NCBI GenBank assembly: GCA_002085265.1
Contig: NATI01000016.1
Coordinates: 1-11,702 of the forward strand
DNA length: 11,702 bases
Origin: Candidatus Omnitrophica bacterium 4484_49
Lineage (GTDB): Bacteria > Omnitrophota > Gorgyraeia > Kaelpiales > Kaelpiaceae
Direction: 5' to 3'
A program made the translations under genes and the position numbers. Below are positions 1-7,799 of this stretch, one piece after another (positions within the stretch are counted from its first letter, which is position 1; the number at the start of each line of letters is the position of its first letter). Under the pieces are notes generated by a model, which worked only from the letters and a program-made list of their open reading frames with translations, made no database searches and had not been told where the DNA came from.

Positions 1-844
1 TAAAGACAGATTTAGGGTCTATTGCCATCAAATATATAAACCGGGGCACATCGTATATAAAAAAAGAAATTATCAAAAATGGTATATCTTTAATTTTACA
101 GTGTTTTTTTATCAAAAGGTAGCGATTTCTAAAAGAAAGATAGCGAATATATCCACGTTGGAAACCACTACCATGACGATAATGATAAGCAATCGCCTTC
201 TCCACATACTTTCCCTTCCATCCTCTCTGTTTTGCTCTCATAGCGATATCAAAATCTTCGACCAAGTAGTGAAACCTGGAGTCAAAGTAATGACCATTTT
301 GAGATACATCTTCCATCAGTTCTCTTTTATACAGAGCAGCACAAGCACACGGTGCCAGGCAGGTTTCTGGAACAATTAGTGTATCAGTTATCCTTTTACC
401 CTGTCCCCAGTCATAAAATCTAAAAAATCGCGTAAGATAAATTCCCAAAGTATCAATCCTGTCTCTTTTTCTCATATCTATAACCTTTCCCCAGAACATC
501 CCCCACCTTTCCGGAAAAGTTTCTGCTATTTCCATTAAACTTTTTATAAAATTTACATCGAGCACAACGTCAGAATCTACTGTTAAAAAATATTCCGCAT
601 CACTTCTAACAATTACCTGATTCCTTGCTTCACACACTCCCAAATTTTTTTCATTTGTTATCAGGTGAATATCCGGATATCGGGAAAGGATCTCTATTGT
701 GTTGTCCTCAGAGCCATTGTCAACCACCCAGATCTCTTTATTGGGATAATTCTGTTTCAAAACCGAATTCACACATTCTCTTATAAATCTTTGAGAATTA
801 TATGTGACAATGACAACAGCCACTTTGGGTCCCCTATTTCTCAT
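1..844 (-). CDS. Family 2 glycosyltransferase (partial, C-terminal end missing)
   Basis: The minus-strand frame is open from an ATG at 844 through the left edge of the window, giving 281 residues with no stop, so the gene is truncated by the window. The protein begins with a GT-A fold nucleotide-sugar binding domain: VAVVIVTYN at residues 8-16, VDNGS at 41-45, the metal-binding DSD at 90-92, and a probable catalytic-base region VEDFDIAMR at 195-203. A hydrophobic stretch at about 253-272 may anchor it to the membrane. By family it transfers a sugar from a nucleotide-sugar donor to an acceptor such as a polysaccharide or lipid-linked glycan, and the overall pattern recalls rhamnosyltransferase-like GT2 enzymes (weak inference). 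It overlaps the upstream glycosyltransferase gene by 11 bases. An alternative GTG start at 823 has AGGGG a few bases upstream and would remove seven residues; the ATG start has only a weak ribosome-binding signal. A Cys-rich patch lies at residues 162-168. Confidence 0.9.
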   Translation of the reverse strand, partial: MRNRGPKVAVVIVTYNSQRFIRECVNSVLKQNYPNKEIWVVDNGSEDNTIEILSRYPDIHLITNEKNLGVCEARNQVIVRSDAEYFLTVDSDVVLDVNFIKSLMEIAETFPERWGMFWGKVIDMRKRDRIDTLGIYLTRFFRFYDWGQGKRITDTLIVPETCLAPCACAALYKRELMEDVSQNGHYFDSRFHYLVEDFDIAMRAKQRGWKGKYVEKAIAYHYRHGSGFQRGYIRYLSFRNRYLLIKKHCKIKDIPFLIISFFIYDVPRFIYLMAIDPKSVF

Positions 845-1778
845 CCTGCAAACTAACCTTTTTGTTTATACGGTGATTGTTTATTCCCTCCCACGCATAT
901 CCCCAGAAATAAGCGAGGCGGTAAATAATTGCATAAAAAAATAGAATTATAAAATCTCCAAATTTTTTGTTATATTCTTTGTATATTCTGAAAGCAATGT
1001 GAAGAGAATATAGTGGAATTTGTATAAATGAATACACAATACTTCTCCAGTTTTTTAATTCCTGAAGCGCAGGATGGTCAGGGAAATTTTTTTTAACCCA
1101 GTAATTCCCTCTTCCGTAAATATAAGGTTGTAATAAAAATTCCTTAAAACTTTCATTTCTGAGATGTAGGACTTTGATATCCGGATTATATTCTAAATTG
1201 TAGCCGTATTTAAATAATCTCCAGAAAAATTCCAGATCTTCTCCTCCGGGATAAGGGATATTAGAATTGAACAAAAATTTCTGAAATACATCTTTTCTTA
1301 ATCCCACATTAGAAGTGGGTAGAAAAACAATCCTTTTTTCTTTTCCTATTTTTGCTCTTATCGCTCCCTCAGCCATAAATTGTCCTAATACTGCTTTCAG
1401 ATTAGATATCCTTACTGCTGTTAATCCCCCAATTATCTGGAAGGCATTATCTTTAAAAATCATATAGAATTTTTCAACCCAGTATTTCTCAGGGATACAA
1501 TCATCGTCGATAAAACATACAATCTCTGCTCGAGCATTTTTCACCCCCTGATTTCTTGCCGCTCCTGGACCCGACCTTTTCTGCCTTATGTATCTGATGT
1601 TTAAATCGTCTCTGAAATCATCCACTACAGGTAAAATATCCTGTGTAGACCCGTCATTCACTACTATAACTTCAAATACTTCTTTAGGGAAACTCTGCTT
1701 ACACAGCGCATCTAACACCACCCGCAATCTATCTCTGCGGTTATAAGTAGGAATAATAACGCTAACCCTTATTGCCAT
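834..1778 (-). CDS. Family 2 glycosyltransferase
   Basis: This 314-residue protein has a classic GT2 N-terminal domain: VSVIIPTYN at residues 5-13, VVNDGST at 39-45, GPGAARNQG at 70-78, the DDD metal-binding motif at 91-93, and GGEDLEFFWR at 178-187, which carries the acidic pair of the probable catalytic base. Two hydrophobic segments near the C terminus (about 249-265 and 275-293) suggest membrane association at the cytoplasmic face. Family knowledge predicts inverting sugar transfer from a nucleotide-sugar donor; donor and acceptor cannot be told from the sequence. The gene overlaps the nitroreductase gene before it by 17 bases and the next glycosyltransferase by 11 bases. No Shine-Dalgarno is visible before its ATG (the upstream bases are almost all A and T), and an in-frame stop lies a short way upstream, so the start is fairly secure. 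Translation probably depends on coupling to the preceding gene. The pair of glycosyltransferases suggests the start of an envelope-glycan gene group continuing to the left. Confidence 0.93.
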   Translation of the reverse strand: MAIRVSVIIPTYNRRDRLRVVLDALCKQSFPKEVFEVIVVNDGSTQDILPVVDDFRDDLNIRYIRQKRSGPGAARNQGVKNARAEIVCFIDDDCIPEKYWVEKFYMIFKDNAFQIIGGLTAVRISNLKAVLGQFMAEGAIRAKIGKEKRIVFLPTSNVGLRKDVFQKFLFNSNIPYPGGEDLEFFWRLFKYGYNLEYNPDIKVLHLRNESFKEFLLQPYIYGRGNYWVKKNFPDHPALQELKNWRSIVYSFIQIPLYSLHIAFRIYKEYNKKFGDFIILFFYAIIYRLAYFWGYAWEGINNHRINKKVSLQDEK

Positions 1779-2346
1779 AAGAATTATAAAACAAAATGGT
1801 GTTTAACGGCCTCTTGGGAACATAATGTCTCCCTTTTCCATCCCGCCAGTATTTTACATTATCCTGCTCTACTTTCCTGGGAGATTCTTTAGGATAACCA
1901 AGTGCTATAAGAGAATCCAATCTTATATGGGAAGGGAGATTTAATATTTTGGCAATTTTCTCTTTATCAATTGCTCCCAGCCAGCAGCTGCCGAGACCAA
2001 AATTGAGTGCAGAGAGAATTATATTTTCCGCACTGGCTCCTATATCTCTTAAATCCGGATTGGAACTCTTCTTGAGATTTATCAAAATTGCTACATAAGT
2101 AACCGCACGCTCATCTTGGGAGGGGATCCACAAAGGTTTTATATAACCAGCCCATCTGGTATAAGGAAAGATTTTGTCCAATAATTGCATATCATCAATT
2201 ATAACATATTCAATAAATTGCAAATTAGCAGCAGAAGGAGCCAGTCTTCCGGCATTCACTATCTTCCGTAAAATTCTTCTATCTATTTTCTTCTGCTGGA
2301 ACTTTCTAACTGTTCTTCTCCGGAGAATCAATTTATATAAGTCCAT
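1762..2346 (-). CDS. Nitroreductase-family flavoprotein (194 aa)
   Basis: A small FMN-binding nitroreductase-fold protein. Visible marks are RRRTVRKF at residues 9-16 (phosphate-contacting arginines of the FMN site), APSAANLQ at 36-43, and the family helix GASAENIILSALNFGLGSCW at 103-122, followed by an ALGYP turn at 148-152. The C-terminal end has a conserved-looking VPKRPL at 176-181. Members use FMN and NAD(P)H to reduce nitro compounds, quinones, flavins or other substrates; the physiological substrate cannot be read here. At 194 residues it falls in the range of short single-domain members. Its ATG shares one base with the stop of the preceding nitroreductase (TGATG), and a TGGGAG ribosome-binding site lies eight bases upstream, inside that gene. 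Its 3' end overlaps the following glycosyltransferase by 17 bases. It is clearly divergent from its tandem neighbour, so this is not a recent duplication. Confidence 0.92.
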   Translation of the reverse strand: MDLYKLILRRRTVRKFQQKKIDRRILRKIVNAGRLAPSAANLQFIEYVIIDDMQLLDKIFPYTRWAGYIKPLWIPSQDERAVTYVAILINLKKSSNPDLRDIGASAENIILSALNFGLGSCWLGAIDKEKIAKILNLPSHIRLDSLIALGYPKESPRKVEQDNVKYWRDGKGRHYVPKRPLNTILFYNSYGNKG

Positions 2347-2843
2347 CAGAATTTCTCCCAGTGGATTACATCTTCCAGAGCCCTCTTGGGTGGAGAATAT
2401 GTATCTTCAGGATACCCCAAGGAGACTAAACTTATAAGCTTATATCCCAAAGGGACATTTAAAAATTTTCTAACTTTTTCAGCATACTCTTTCTTATCAC
2501 CTGCAATCCAGCAGGAACCCAGACCATAAGATTTTGCAGATAAAAGAATATTCTGAGTAGCAGCACAACCATCTTCCAGATAATATTTTGTCTCCCTACA
2601 GAAAACCGCGATACAACAGGAGGCATTTTTTAAGAAGGGAGCATTCTTGCCTATAATTGCTGTCAATTTTTCTAAATTCCGTCTGTCTCTTATAATTATA
2701 AATTCCCAGGGTTGTTCATTCCTGGCTGTAGGAGCTAACCGTGCGCAGTCTACTATATCTATGATTACGTCTTCAGGAATCTTTTTATCACTGTACTTCC
2801 TTACACTTCTTCTATTTTTTATAACTTCAATAAATTCCTTCAT
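2346..2843 (-). CDS. Nitroreductase-family flavoprotein (165 aa)
   Basis: The start is placed at the ATG at 2843, giving 165 residues that begin directly with the family N terminus: MKEFIEVIKNRRSVRKYS at residues 1-18. Further marks are LAPTARNEQPWEF at 36-48, GCAATQNILLSAKSYGLGSC at 92-111, and SLGYPED at 141-147, all typical of FMN-dependent nitroreductases. The frame is open further upstream to 2972, but those 43 extra residues would be read inside lepA and have no resemblance to the family, so they are rejected. The chosen ATG overlaps the lepA stop in an ATGA arrangement, which points to translational coupling. The protein probably acts as a cytoplasmic, dimeric NAD(P)H-dependent oxidoreductase; the substrate is unknown. 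Cysteines at 76-77, 82, 93 and 111 are numerous for such a short protein, but no iron-sulfur motif is evident. Confidence 0.9.
   Translation of the reverse strand: MKEFIEVIKNRRSVRKYSDKKIPEDVIIDIVDCARLAPTARNEQPWEFIIIRDRRNLEKLTAIIGKNAPFLKNASCCIAVFCRETKYYLEDGCAATQNILLSAKSYGLGSCWIAGDKKEYAEKVRKFLNVPLGYKLISLVSLGYPEDTYSPPKRALEDVIHWEKF
2355..2360 (-). promoter_or_regulatory. Shine-Dalgarno of the second nitroreductase
   Basis: TGGGAG lies eight bases before the ATG at 2346, within the last codons of the first nitroreductase. Together with the TGATG stop-start overlap it supports coupled translation of the tandem pair. Confidence 0.65.
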
Positions 2844-4630
2844 TCCAGCTTCAGAATTGCCAGGAATGCCTCCTGAGGAATATCCACCTGACCAAACTTT
2901 TTCATTCTTTTCTTTCCCGCTTTCTGCCTTTCCCATAATTTTCTTTTTCTGGTGATATCGCCTCCATAACATTTCCCGGTAACATGTTTCTTAATGGCAG
3001 GGATATTTTCTCTGGCTATTACTTTACTTCCAATAGCAGCCTGAATTACGACTTCAAAAAGCTGTCTGGGAATCAGTTCTTTTAATTTTGACACCATCTG
3101 ATGTGCCTTACGTTGAACCTTATCTTTGGGAAGAAGCAAAGATAAAGCATCGCATTTCTTACCATTCAGTAAAATATCTACTTTTACCAAATCGACTCTG
3201 CGATAGTCGATCAATTCATAATCCAAGGAACCATAACCTCGGGTTAATGATTTTATCCTGTCGTGGAAATCAACGATAATTTCAGCCAACGGGAGCTCAT
3301 AAATAATTGCTACCCGTCCACCATAATATTCTGTGCTTTTATATACGCCTCTACGCGACTGGGCTAATTCCATTATGGAACCGATCGCATCCGGTGGTAC
3401 CAGTATATATGCTCTGACATATGGTTCCTGTATCTCTTTAATTTCGTTGGGTTCAGGGAATTGAACGGGCTCCTCTATTTCGATCTTATCTCCGTTTCTG
3501 AGCTCCGCGATATATTTCACATTAGGTGTGGTAACTACTAAATCTATCCCATATTCCCTCTCCAGGCGTTCCTGGATTATTTCCATATGTAATAGCCCCA
3601 AAAATCCACACCGAAATCCAGGACCCAAGGCCTGGGAATTTTCAGGTTCAAAAACCAGAGCAGAGTCAGTAAGAGAAAGTTTCTCCAGAGCCGACCGCAA
3701 GGCTGAAAAATCGGAACTATTCAGGGGATAAAATCCTGCGTATACCATGGGGGTTAACCTTTTAAATCCAGGAAGAGGTTCGGAAGCAGGATTATCCCTT
3801 AAAGTAATGGTATCTCCAGCGATAACTTCCCGGGGATTTTTTATTCCTGCGATTATAAATCCTACATCTCCGGCCTGTAAAAAATCAACTTCCTGAGGAT
3901 AAGGAGTTAATACCCCTGTTTCTTCTATCTCATATTCTCTCCCCGTAGAAAATATTTTGATTTTATCCCCTGGTTTGACTTTGCCCTCAAAAACTCTCAC
4001 ATATACTACAACTCCCCTATAAACATCATAATAGGAATCAAATACCATTGCCTTAAGAGGGGCACGGGGATTACCCTCAGGAGGAGGGAAATCCTTAACA
4101 ATCCTGACCAGAATCTCTTTTATACCGATACCCTCTTTAGCACTGGCTTTTATGATCTTTTCCTCTTCTATCTGAAGGATGTTTTTTATTTCTCTTTCTA
4201 CTTCTTCCACCCGGGCGTTAGGGAGATCTATCTTATTGATAACAGGTATTATTGCCAAATTTTTTTCCAGTGCATAATGAAGATTGGCTACAGTTTGAGC
4301 TTCTACCCCCTGAGAAGCATCCACAACCAAAAGTGCGCCTTCAGAACAGGCGATGGCTTTGGTCACTTCAGATGTAAAATCGACATGTCCAGGGGTATCT
4401 ATCAGATTTAATTCATATCTTTTTCCATTGTAATTATAAAATAATCTCACGGCGCTGGCTTTAATAGTTATACCCTTTTCTCTTTCCAGTTCCATATCGT
4501 CAAGGATTTGATCTCTGAACTCCCGTTCGGTTATCGCTCCCGTATAAAGTAAAAATCTATCAGCCAGAGTGGATTTACCGTGGTCGATGTGAGCTATGAT
4601 TGAAAAATTCCTGACCAGCTCTGTATGCAT
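2840..4630 (-). CDS. lepA: Elongation factor 4 (LepA), ribosome-associated GTPase
   Basis: A full-length 596-residue LepA, matching the usual length of about 600. All five GTPase motifs are present: G1 AHIDHGKST at 13-21, G2 REKGITIK at 50-57, G3 DTPGH at 78-82 with the catalytic histidine, G4 NKID at 132-135 and G5 SAK at 163-165. The LepA-specific C-terminal domain ends with a basic stretch containing KCYGGDITRKRKLWE followed by PQEAFLAIL. LepA binds ribosomes and has been linked to back-translocation, stalled elongation and 30S assembly, especially under ionic or cold stress. Its ATG follows the hexomutase stop with no spacer (TAAATG) and no clear Shine-Dalgarno, so translation is probably coupled to that gene. 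Its stop overlaps the next nitroreductase start by four bases. Confidence 0.98.
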   Translation of the reverse strand: MHTELVRNFSIIAHIDHGKSTLADRFLLYTGAITEREFRDQILDDMELEREKGITIKASAVRLFYNYNGKRYELNLIDTPGHVDFTSEVTKAIACSEGALLVVDASQGVEAQTVANLHYALEKNLAIIPVINKIDLPNARVEEVEREIKNILQIEEEKIIKASAKEGIGIKEILVRIVKDFPPPEGNPRAPLKAMVFDSYYDVYRGVVVYVRVFEGKVKPGDKIKIFSTGREYEIEETGVLTPYPQEVDFLQAGDVGFIIAGIKNPREVIAGDTITLRDNPASEPLPGFKRLTPMVYAGFYPLNSSDFSALRSALEKLSLTDSALVFEPENSQALGPGFRCGFLGLLHMEIIQERLEREYGIDLVVTTPNVKYIAELRNGDKIEIEEPVQFPEPNEIKEIQEPYVRAYILVPPDAIGSIMELAQSRRGVYKSTEYYGGRVAIIYELPLAEIIVDFHDRIKSLTRGYGSLDYELIDYRRVDLVKVDILLNGKKCDALSLLLPKDKVQRKAHQMVSKLKELIPRQLFEVVIQAAIGSKVIARENIPAIKKHVTGKCYGGDITRKRKLWERQKAGKKRMKKFGQVDIPQEAFLAILKLE

Positions 4631-6037
4631 TTATTTTAAACCGAGTGCAAATTCTTTTCCGAATCCCAAAATCTTACTTAGTTTTCTTTGAGAATCTGTC
4701 TCACAATAAATTCTCAATTTAGGTTCGGTCCCAGAAAATCTAAACAGAAGCCAGCTCCCATCCTGAAGTATAAATTTAATTCCGTCAAAATCTTTTATGT
4801 CAACCACTTTTATTCCCAAGATTTTTTTAAAAGGATTCTGAGATAATTTTTTAAACAGCTTTAATTTTAAATTCTGAGGATAATACAAATCTATACGATG
4901 ATAGAAAAACTTGCCGTATTTCTTTTCCACTTCTTTTATTATCTCATTTATGCTCTTATCCTCGTAGACCATTAACTCCAGAAGGAGTAATCCACTTAAA
5001 AGACCGTCTCGTTCAGGAATATAGCCTTTGAAACCAATACCTCCAGATTCTTCACCTCCAATTAACACATCCTCCTTTTGCATTATCTCAGCTATGTGTT
5101 TGAAGCCTACAGGGGTTTCATATAAGTTTAAGCCGTAATCCCGGGCAATTTTCTCTATGAGAGAACTGTTGGAAATGGTCTTTACCACCGCTCCCCTTTC
5201 TCCTCTGTTTTTAACCAAATGGATTAACAACAAACTCAGTATCCAGCCAGGATTTAAAAATCTTCCCCCGGGAGTCACAGCACCAATCCTATCAGCATCG
5301 CCATCTGTAATTAAACAGATGTCATATTTTCCATTTTGCATAATTTTTATGGTATCCAATATATTCTCCGGGATGGGCTCAGGATTAATGCCCCCAAATG
5401 AAGGATTTTTTTCTTTTCTGAAACTCGTAACCCGGACAGATGTATTCCGGAAAAATTCCTCCAATAAGGAATCTCCGGTACCATACATTGCATCGTGAAG
5501 AACGCGATATTTACTTTTACTTATACTGGAGAATTTTATATAAGATTTTAGAAAACTTAAATACGGTTTCTTAAGTCTTATATCTTTAACAAGCTCTTTT
5601 CTTTCCGCCTCCTCATAGGGGATATATTTGATCCTCTCTTTTCCTAACAATCGCTCTACTTCCCGGGTATCCTTAGGAGAAGCAGGTGCAGCCTGAGAGG
5701 TTTTTATTTTTATTCCATTAAATTCCGGAGGATTATGGCTGGCTGTAATCATTATCCCGCCATCAAATCGGTACTTCTTTATACCAAAGCACAGACAGGG
5801 TGTAGGAAGTGGTTGGTTAAAAATCCTAACTTTAAAACCGTTGGCACATAAAACACCTGTAAATGTCTGGGCAAAGCGTAAGGATAAAAATCTAGTGTCG
5901 TATCCTACTATTATCCTTGACTGTTTATTTTTTTTCTTCATAAATTTTACATAGGACTGAGCCACCTTCTTTACATTTTCAAAAGTAAAATCCTCAGCGA
6001 TAACAGCTCGCCAGCCATCTGTTCCAAACTTAATCAT
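4631..6037 (-). CDS. Alpha-D-phosphohexomutase (phosphoglucomutase/phosphomannomutase type)
   Basis: A 468-residue phosphohexomutase with all four active-site loops. The N terminus reads FGTDGWRA at residues 4-11. The phosphoserine loop TASHNP lies at 98-103 with Ser100, the metal loop DGDADR at 245-250, the sugar-recognition loop GGEESGG at 327-333, and the phosphate-binding loop RFSGTEPKLR at 433-442. These enzymes interconvert hexose 1- and 6-phosphates in the cytoplasm, usually glucose or mannose, and so feed nucleotide-sugar synthesis. The GEESGG loop fits PGM or bifunctional PGM/PMM better than the glucosamine enzyme GlmM, whose serine loop and length differ, but substrate choice is not settled by sequence reading. 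A strong AAGGGGGG ribosome-binding site lies in the nine-base gap after rpe. The stop codon abuts the lepA start. The glycosyltransferases further along the same strand would be plausible downstream users of its product. Confidence 0.94.
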   Translation of the reverse strand: MIKFGTDGWRAVIAEDFTFENVKKVAQSYVKFMKKKNKQSRIIVGYDTRFLSLRFAQTFTGVLCANGFKVRIFNQPLPTPCLCFGIKKYRFDGGIMITASHNPPEFNGIKIKTSQAAPASPKDTREVERLLGKERIKYIPYEEAERKELVKDIRLKKPYLSFLKSYIKFSSISKSKYRVLHDAMYGTGDSLLEEFFRNTSVRVTSFRKEKNPSFGGINPEPIPENILDTIKIMQNGKYDICLITDGDADRIGAVTPGGRFLNPGWILSLLLIHLVKNRGERGAVVKTISNSSLIEKIARDYGLNLYETPVGFKHIAEIMQKEDVLIGGEESGGIGFKGYIPERDGLLSGLLLLELMVYEDKSINEIIKEVEKKYGKFFYHRIDLYYPQNLKLKLFKKLSQNPFKKILGIKVVDIKDFDGIKFILQDGSWLLFRFSGTEPKLRIYCETDSQRKLSKILGFGKEFALGLK

Positions 6038-6040
6038 CGT

Positions 6041-6048
6041 CCCCCCTT
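6041..6048 (-). promoter_or_regulatory. Shine-Dalgarno of the phosphohexomutase
   Basis: AAGGGGGG overlaps the end of the rpe stop codon and lies three bases from the hexomutase ATG at 6037. It fixes that start and occupies most of the nine-base rpe to hexomutase gap. Confidence 0.7.
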
Positions 6049-6733
6049 ATTTTTTGAAACTTTCCCTAAGAAGTTCCACAGCCTTTTTTCTGTCAGAGGA
6101 TTTAAATATATAGCTTCCGGCAACAAGGATATTACAGCCCGCTTCTATTGCAGAACGTGCAGTATCATGATTTATTCCACCATCAATTTCAATATCACCT
6201 TTAAACTGCAATTCTGTTCTCAAATATCTCACCTTATTCAAGACATCAGGTATAAACTCCTGCCCTCCAAACCCCGGATTTACTGACATCACCAGTATGA
6301 AATCGAGAGGAATTGCCTCTAGCACTGGCTGAAAATATTTCATATCTGTAGGAGGATTGAGTACCATCCCCAATCTGGCTCGATGTTTCTCCCGGAATAT
6401 TTTTTGTAAACTAGTTATATCCACCTTATTCTCTTTAATGAACACTTCTATGTGAAATGTAATTATGTCAGCCCCTGCGGACTCAAATCGAGAAATATAT
6501 TCCTGGGGATGGGTGATCATTAAATGGACGTCTAAAGGTAATTCAGTGCTTTTTCTTATGTCCTTAACCATATCAGGACCAACAGTAATATTGGGAACAA
6601 AGTGTCCATCCATAACATCGATATGAAGTAAATCTACACCTATATACTCCACATCTTCAATTTCTTCTCTCAACTTAGAATAATCTGCGGCTAGAAGGGA
6701 AGGGGCTATTTTGTATTCTGGATAGTAAACCAT
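6047..6733 (-). CDS. rpe: Ribulose-phosphate 3-epimerase
   Basis: A 228-residue TIM-barrel protein with every hallmark of Rpe: IAPSLLAADYSKL at 9-21, HIDVMDGHFVPN at 37-48, DVHLMI at 68-73, VNPGFGGQ at 151-158 and IEIDGGI at 181-187. The four metal/catalytic residues map to His37, Asp39, His70 and Asp184. It interconverts D-ribulose 5-phosphate and D-xylulose 5-phosphate in the pentose phosphate pathway. The ATG is preceded at seven bases by AGGGGAG, which lies in the end of the upstream protease gene, and only one base separates the two genes. The length is typical of the family (about 220-230). A link to the trp block is possible, since pentose phosphates feed PRPP and erythrose 4-phosphate supply, but that is inference. 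Confidence 0.97.
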   Translation of the reverse strand: MVYYPEYKIAPSLLAADYSKLREEIEDVEYIGVDLLHIDVMDGHFVPNITVGPDMVKDIRKSTELPLDVHLMITHPQEYISRFESAGADIITFHIEVFIKENKVDITSLQKIFREKHRARLGMVLNPPTDMKYFQPVLEAIPLDFILVMSVNPGFGGQEFIPDVLNKVRYLRTELQFKGDIEIDGGINHDTARSAIEAGCNILVAGSYIFKSSDRKKAVELLRESFKK

Positions 6734-6734
6734 T

Positions 6735-7799
6735 TTATATCTCCCCTTTTGAGAATAATGAATATATTCTGCTTACATCCTCTAAGGTAATGATACCTAA
6801 AAGTTTCCCATTTTCCACCACCGGTAGGGCTTTAAGTTTACTATTTTCCATTTTATTGTAAGCAGAATAAAGATATTCGTCTCCCGACAATATCGGTAAA
6901 TCATCCACAATCATTAACTCCGATACTTTTTTATCCAGATGTTTTTCATGTAAAGCATATATTATCTTTTCCCGGGGTAAAAATCCCAACAATTTATCTT
7001 CTGCTACCACAGGGAAATCTTCCTGGTGACTGTGAAGTATAAGATTTAGAACTTCTGCTATAGAGGCATCGGGGCTCAAAGTATAAAACTCCTTGGTCAA
7101 AACCTCCTTTACTCTTATCCCCCCCAATGTTGTTTTCATACTGGCGATACTCTCTTCCTGAGATGCAGCAACGAAAATAAACAGAGCAATGAATAACAGG
7201 ATAAAATTTGGTGGTCTCATACTCAATGCCCAAAAAGCGAACAGAAGAGCAAATCCATGTCCAAGATTAACTGCTATTTTAGTCGCCTTCATATATGAGA
7301 ACTTTCTGGCCAAAATGGCTCTTAATATTCTCCCTCCATCCATAGGAAATGCAGGGATAAGATTAAAACCTGCCAGAACAGGATTGACCCAGTAAGCATA
7401 AGCTACTGCTCCCGGCCAAGTTAAGGGGTCAGGATGAAACAGGTGATATGGTCCCAAAAGTATCTTTAAAGGGTAAAATAAAATTACCGTAAGCACTATA
7501 TTAAATAAGGGACCGGCAATAGAAATCATTAATTCCTGAGTTGGAGTTTCAGGTAAAGAACGCATATTGGCAACCCCTCCAATAGGCAGAAGAGTTATTC
7601 TATCCACATTTATTCCATATTTTTTCGCCACCATAGAATGAGAAAATTCATGAGCAGCGACACAGGTGAATATTGCAAAAATTATAAATATCCCTTTCCA
7701 GCCATACATCAGCCAGAAGAAAAACGGAAGAATTAAAAAACTTATGTGCATTTCCACACTTATTCCCATTATTTTGAATAACTTAATTGCTCCTCGCAT
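6735..7799 (-). CDS. M50-family site-2-type intramembrane metalloprotease with CBS pair
   Basis: A 354-residue polytopic membrane protein. The zinc-protease motif HEFSH lies at residues 50-54 inside the second hydrophobic segment (about 36-57), and the second active-site motif NLIPAFPMDGGR at 146-157 supplies the third ligand, Asp154. Hydrophobic stretches lie near 18-33, 36-57, 88-115, 130-150 and 178-212. After about residue 225 come two CBS domains (about 229-285 and 292-348). There is no PDZ domain, which places it with the SpoIVFB-like/archaeal CBS-type branch rather than the RseP branch. Such proteases cut within membrane helices of regulatory substrates, and the CBS pair probably senses adenine nucleotides or similar ligands. 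The substrate is unknown and no anti-sigma or sigma gene is nearby. The start overlaps the end of ruvX by 17 bases, with AAGGGAG just upstream. Confidence 0.94.
   Translation of the reverse strand: MRGAIKLFKIMGISVEMHISFLILPFFFWLMYGWKGIFIIFAIFTCVAAHEFSHSMVAKKYGINVDRITLLPIGGVANMRSLPETPTQELMISIAGPLFNIVLTVILFYPLKILLGPYHLFHPDPLTWPGAVAYAYWVNPVLAGFNLIPAFPMDGGRILRAILARKFSYMKATKIAVNLGHGFALLFAFWALSMRPPNFILLFIALFIFVAASQEESIASMKTTLGGIRVKEVLTKEFYTLSPDASIAEVLNLILHSHQEDFPVVAEDKLLGFLPREKIIYALHEKHLDKKVSELMIVDDLPILSGDEYLYSAYNKMENSKLKALPVVENGKLLGIITLEDVSRIYSLFSKGEI
6741..6747 (-). promoter_or_regulatory. Shine-Dalgarno of rpe
   Basis: AGGGGAG lies seven bases before the rpe ATG at 6733, inside the last codons of the M50 protease gene, and supports that start. 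Confidence 0.7.

Noticed and set aside
101..379. Plus-strand open frame of 92 codons
   Set aside because: It lies opposite the glycosyltransferase coding frame, which has convincing GT2 motifs. Its translation shows no recognisable domain and it has no supporting context.
2647..2955. Plus-strand open frame of 102 codons rich in Phe/Ser/Pro
   Set aside because: It is antisense to the nitroreductase and the lepA C terminus. The composition is what reverse reading of Lys/Glu-rich codons gives.
2844..2972. Forty-three-residue N-terminal extension of the first nitroreductase reading upstream inside lepA
   Set aside because: The extension is the out-of-frame shadow of the conserved lepA C terminus, has low-complexity Lys/Gly/Ser content and no family resemblance. 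The ATG at 2843 gives a perfect nitroreductase N terminus and an ATGA overlap.
5157..5498. Plus-strand open frame of 113 codons
   Set aside because: It is antisense to the hexomutase metal-binding region; no family features.
6034..6050. Possible promoter or terminator between rpe and the hexomutase
   Set aside because: The gap is only nine bases and is filled by a Shine-Dalgarno sequence; no inverted repeat or -10/-35 pair is visible.
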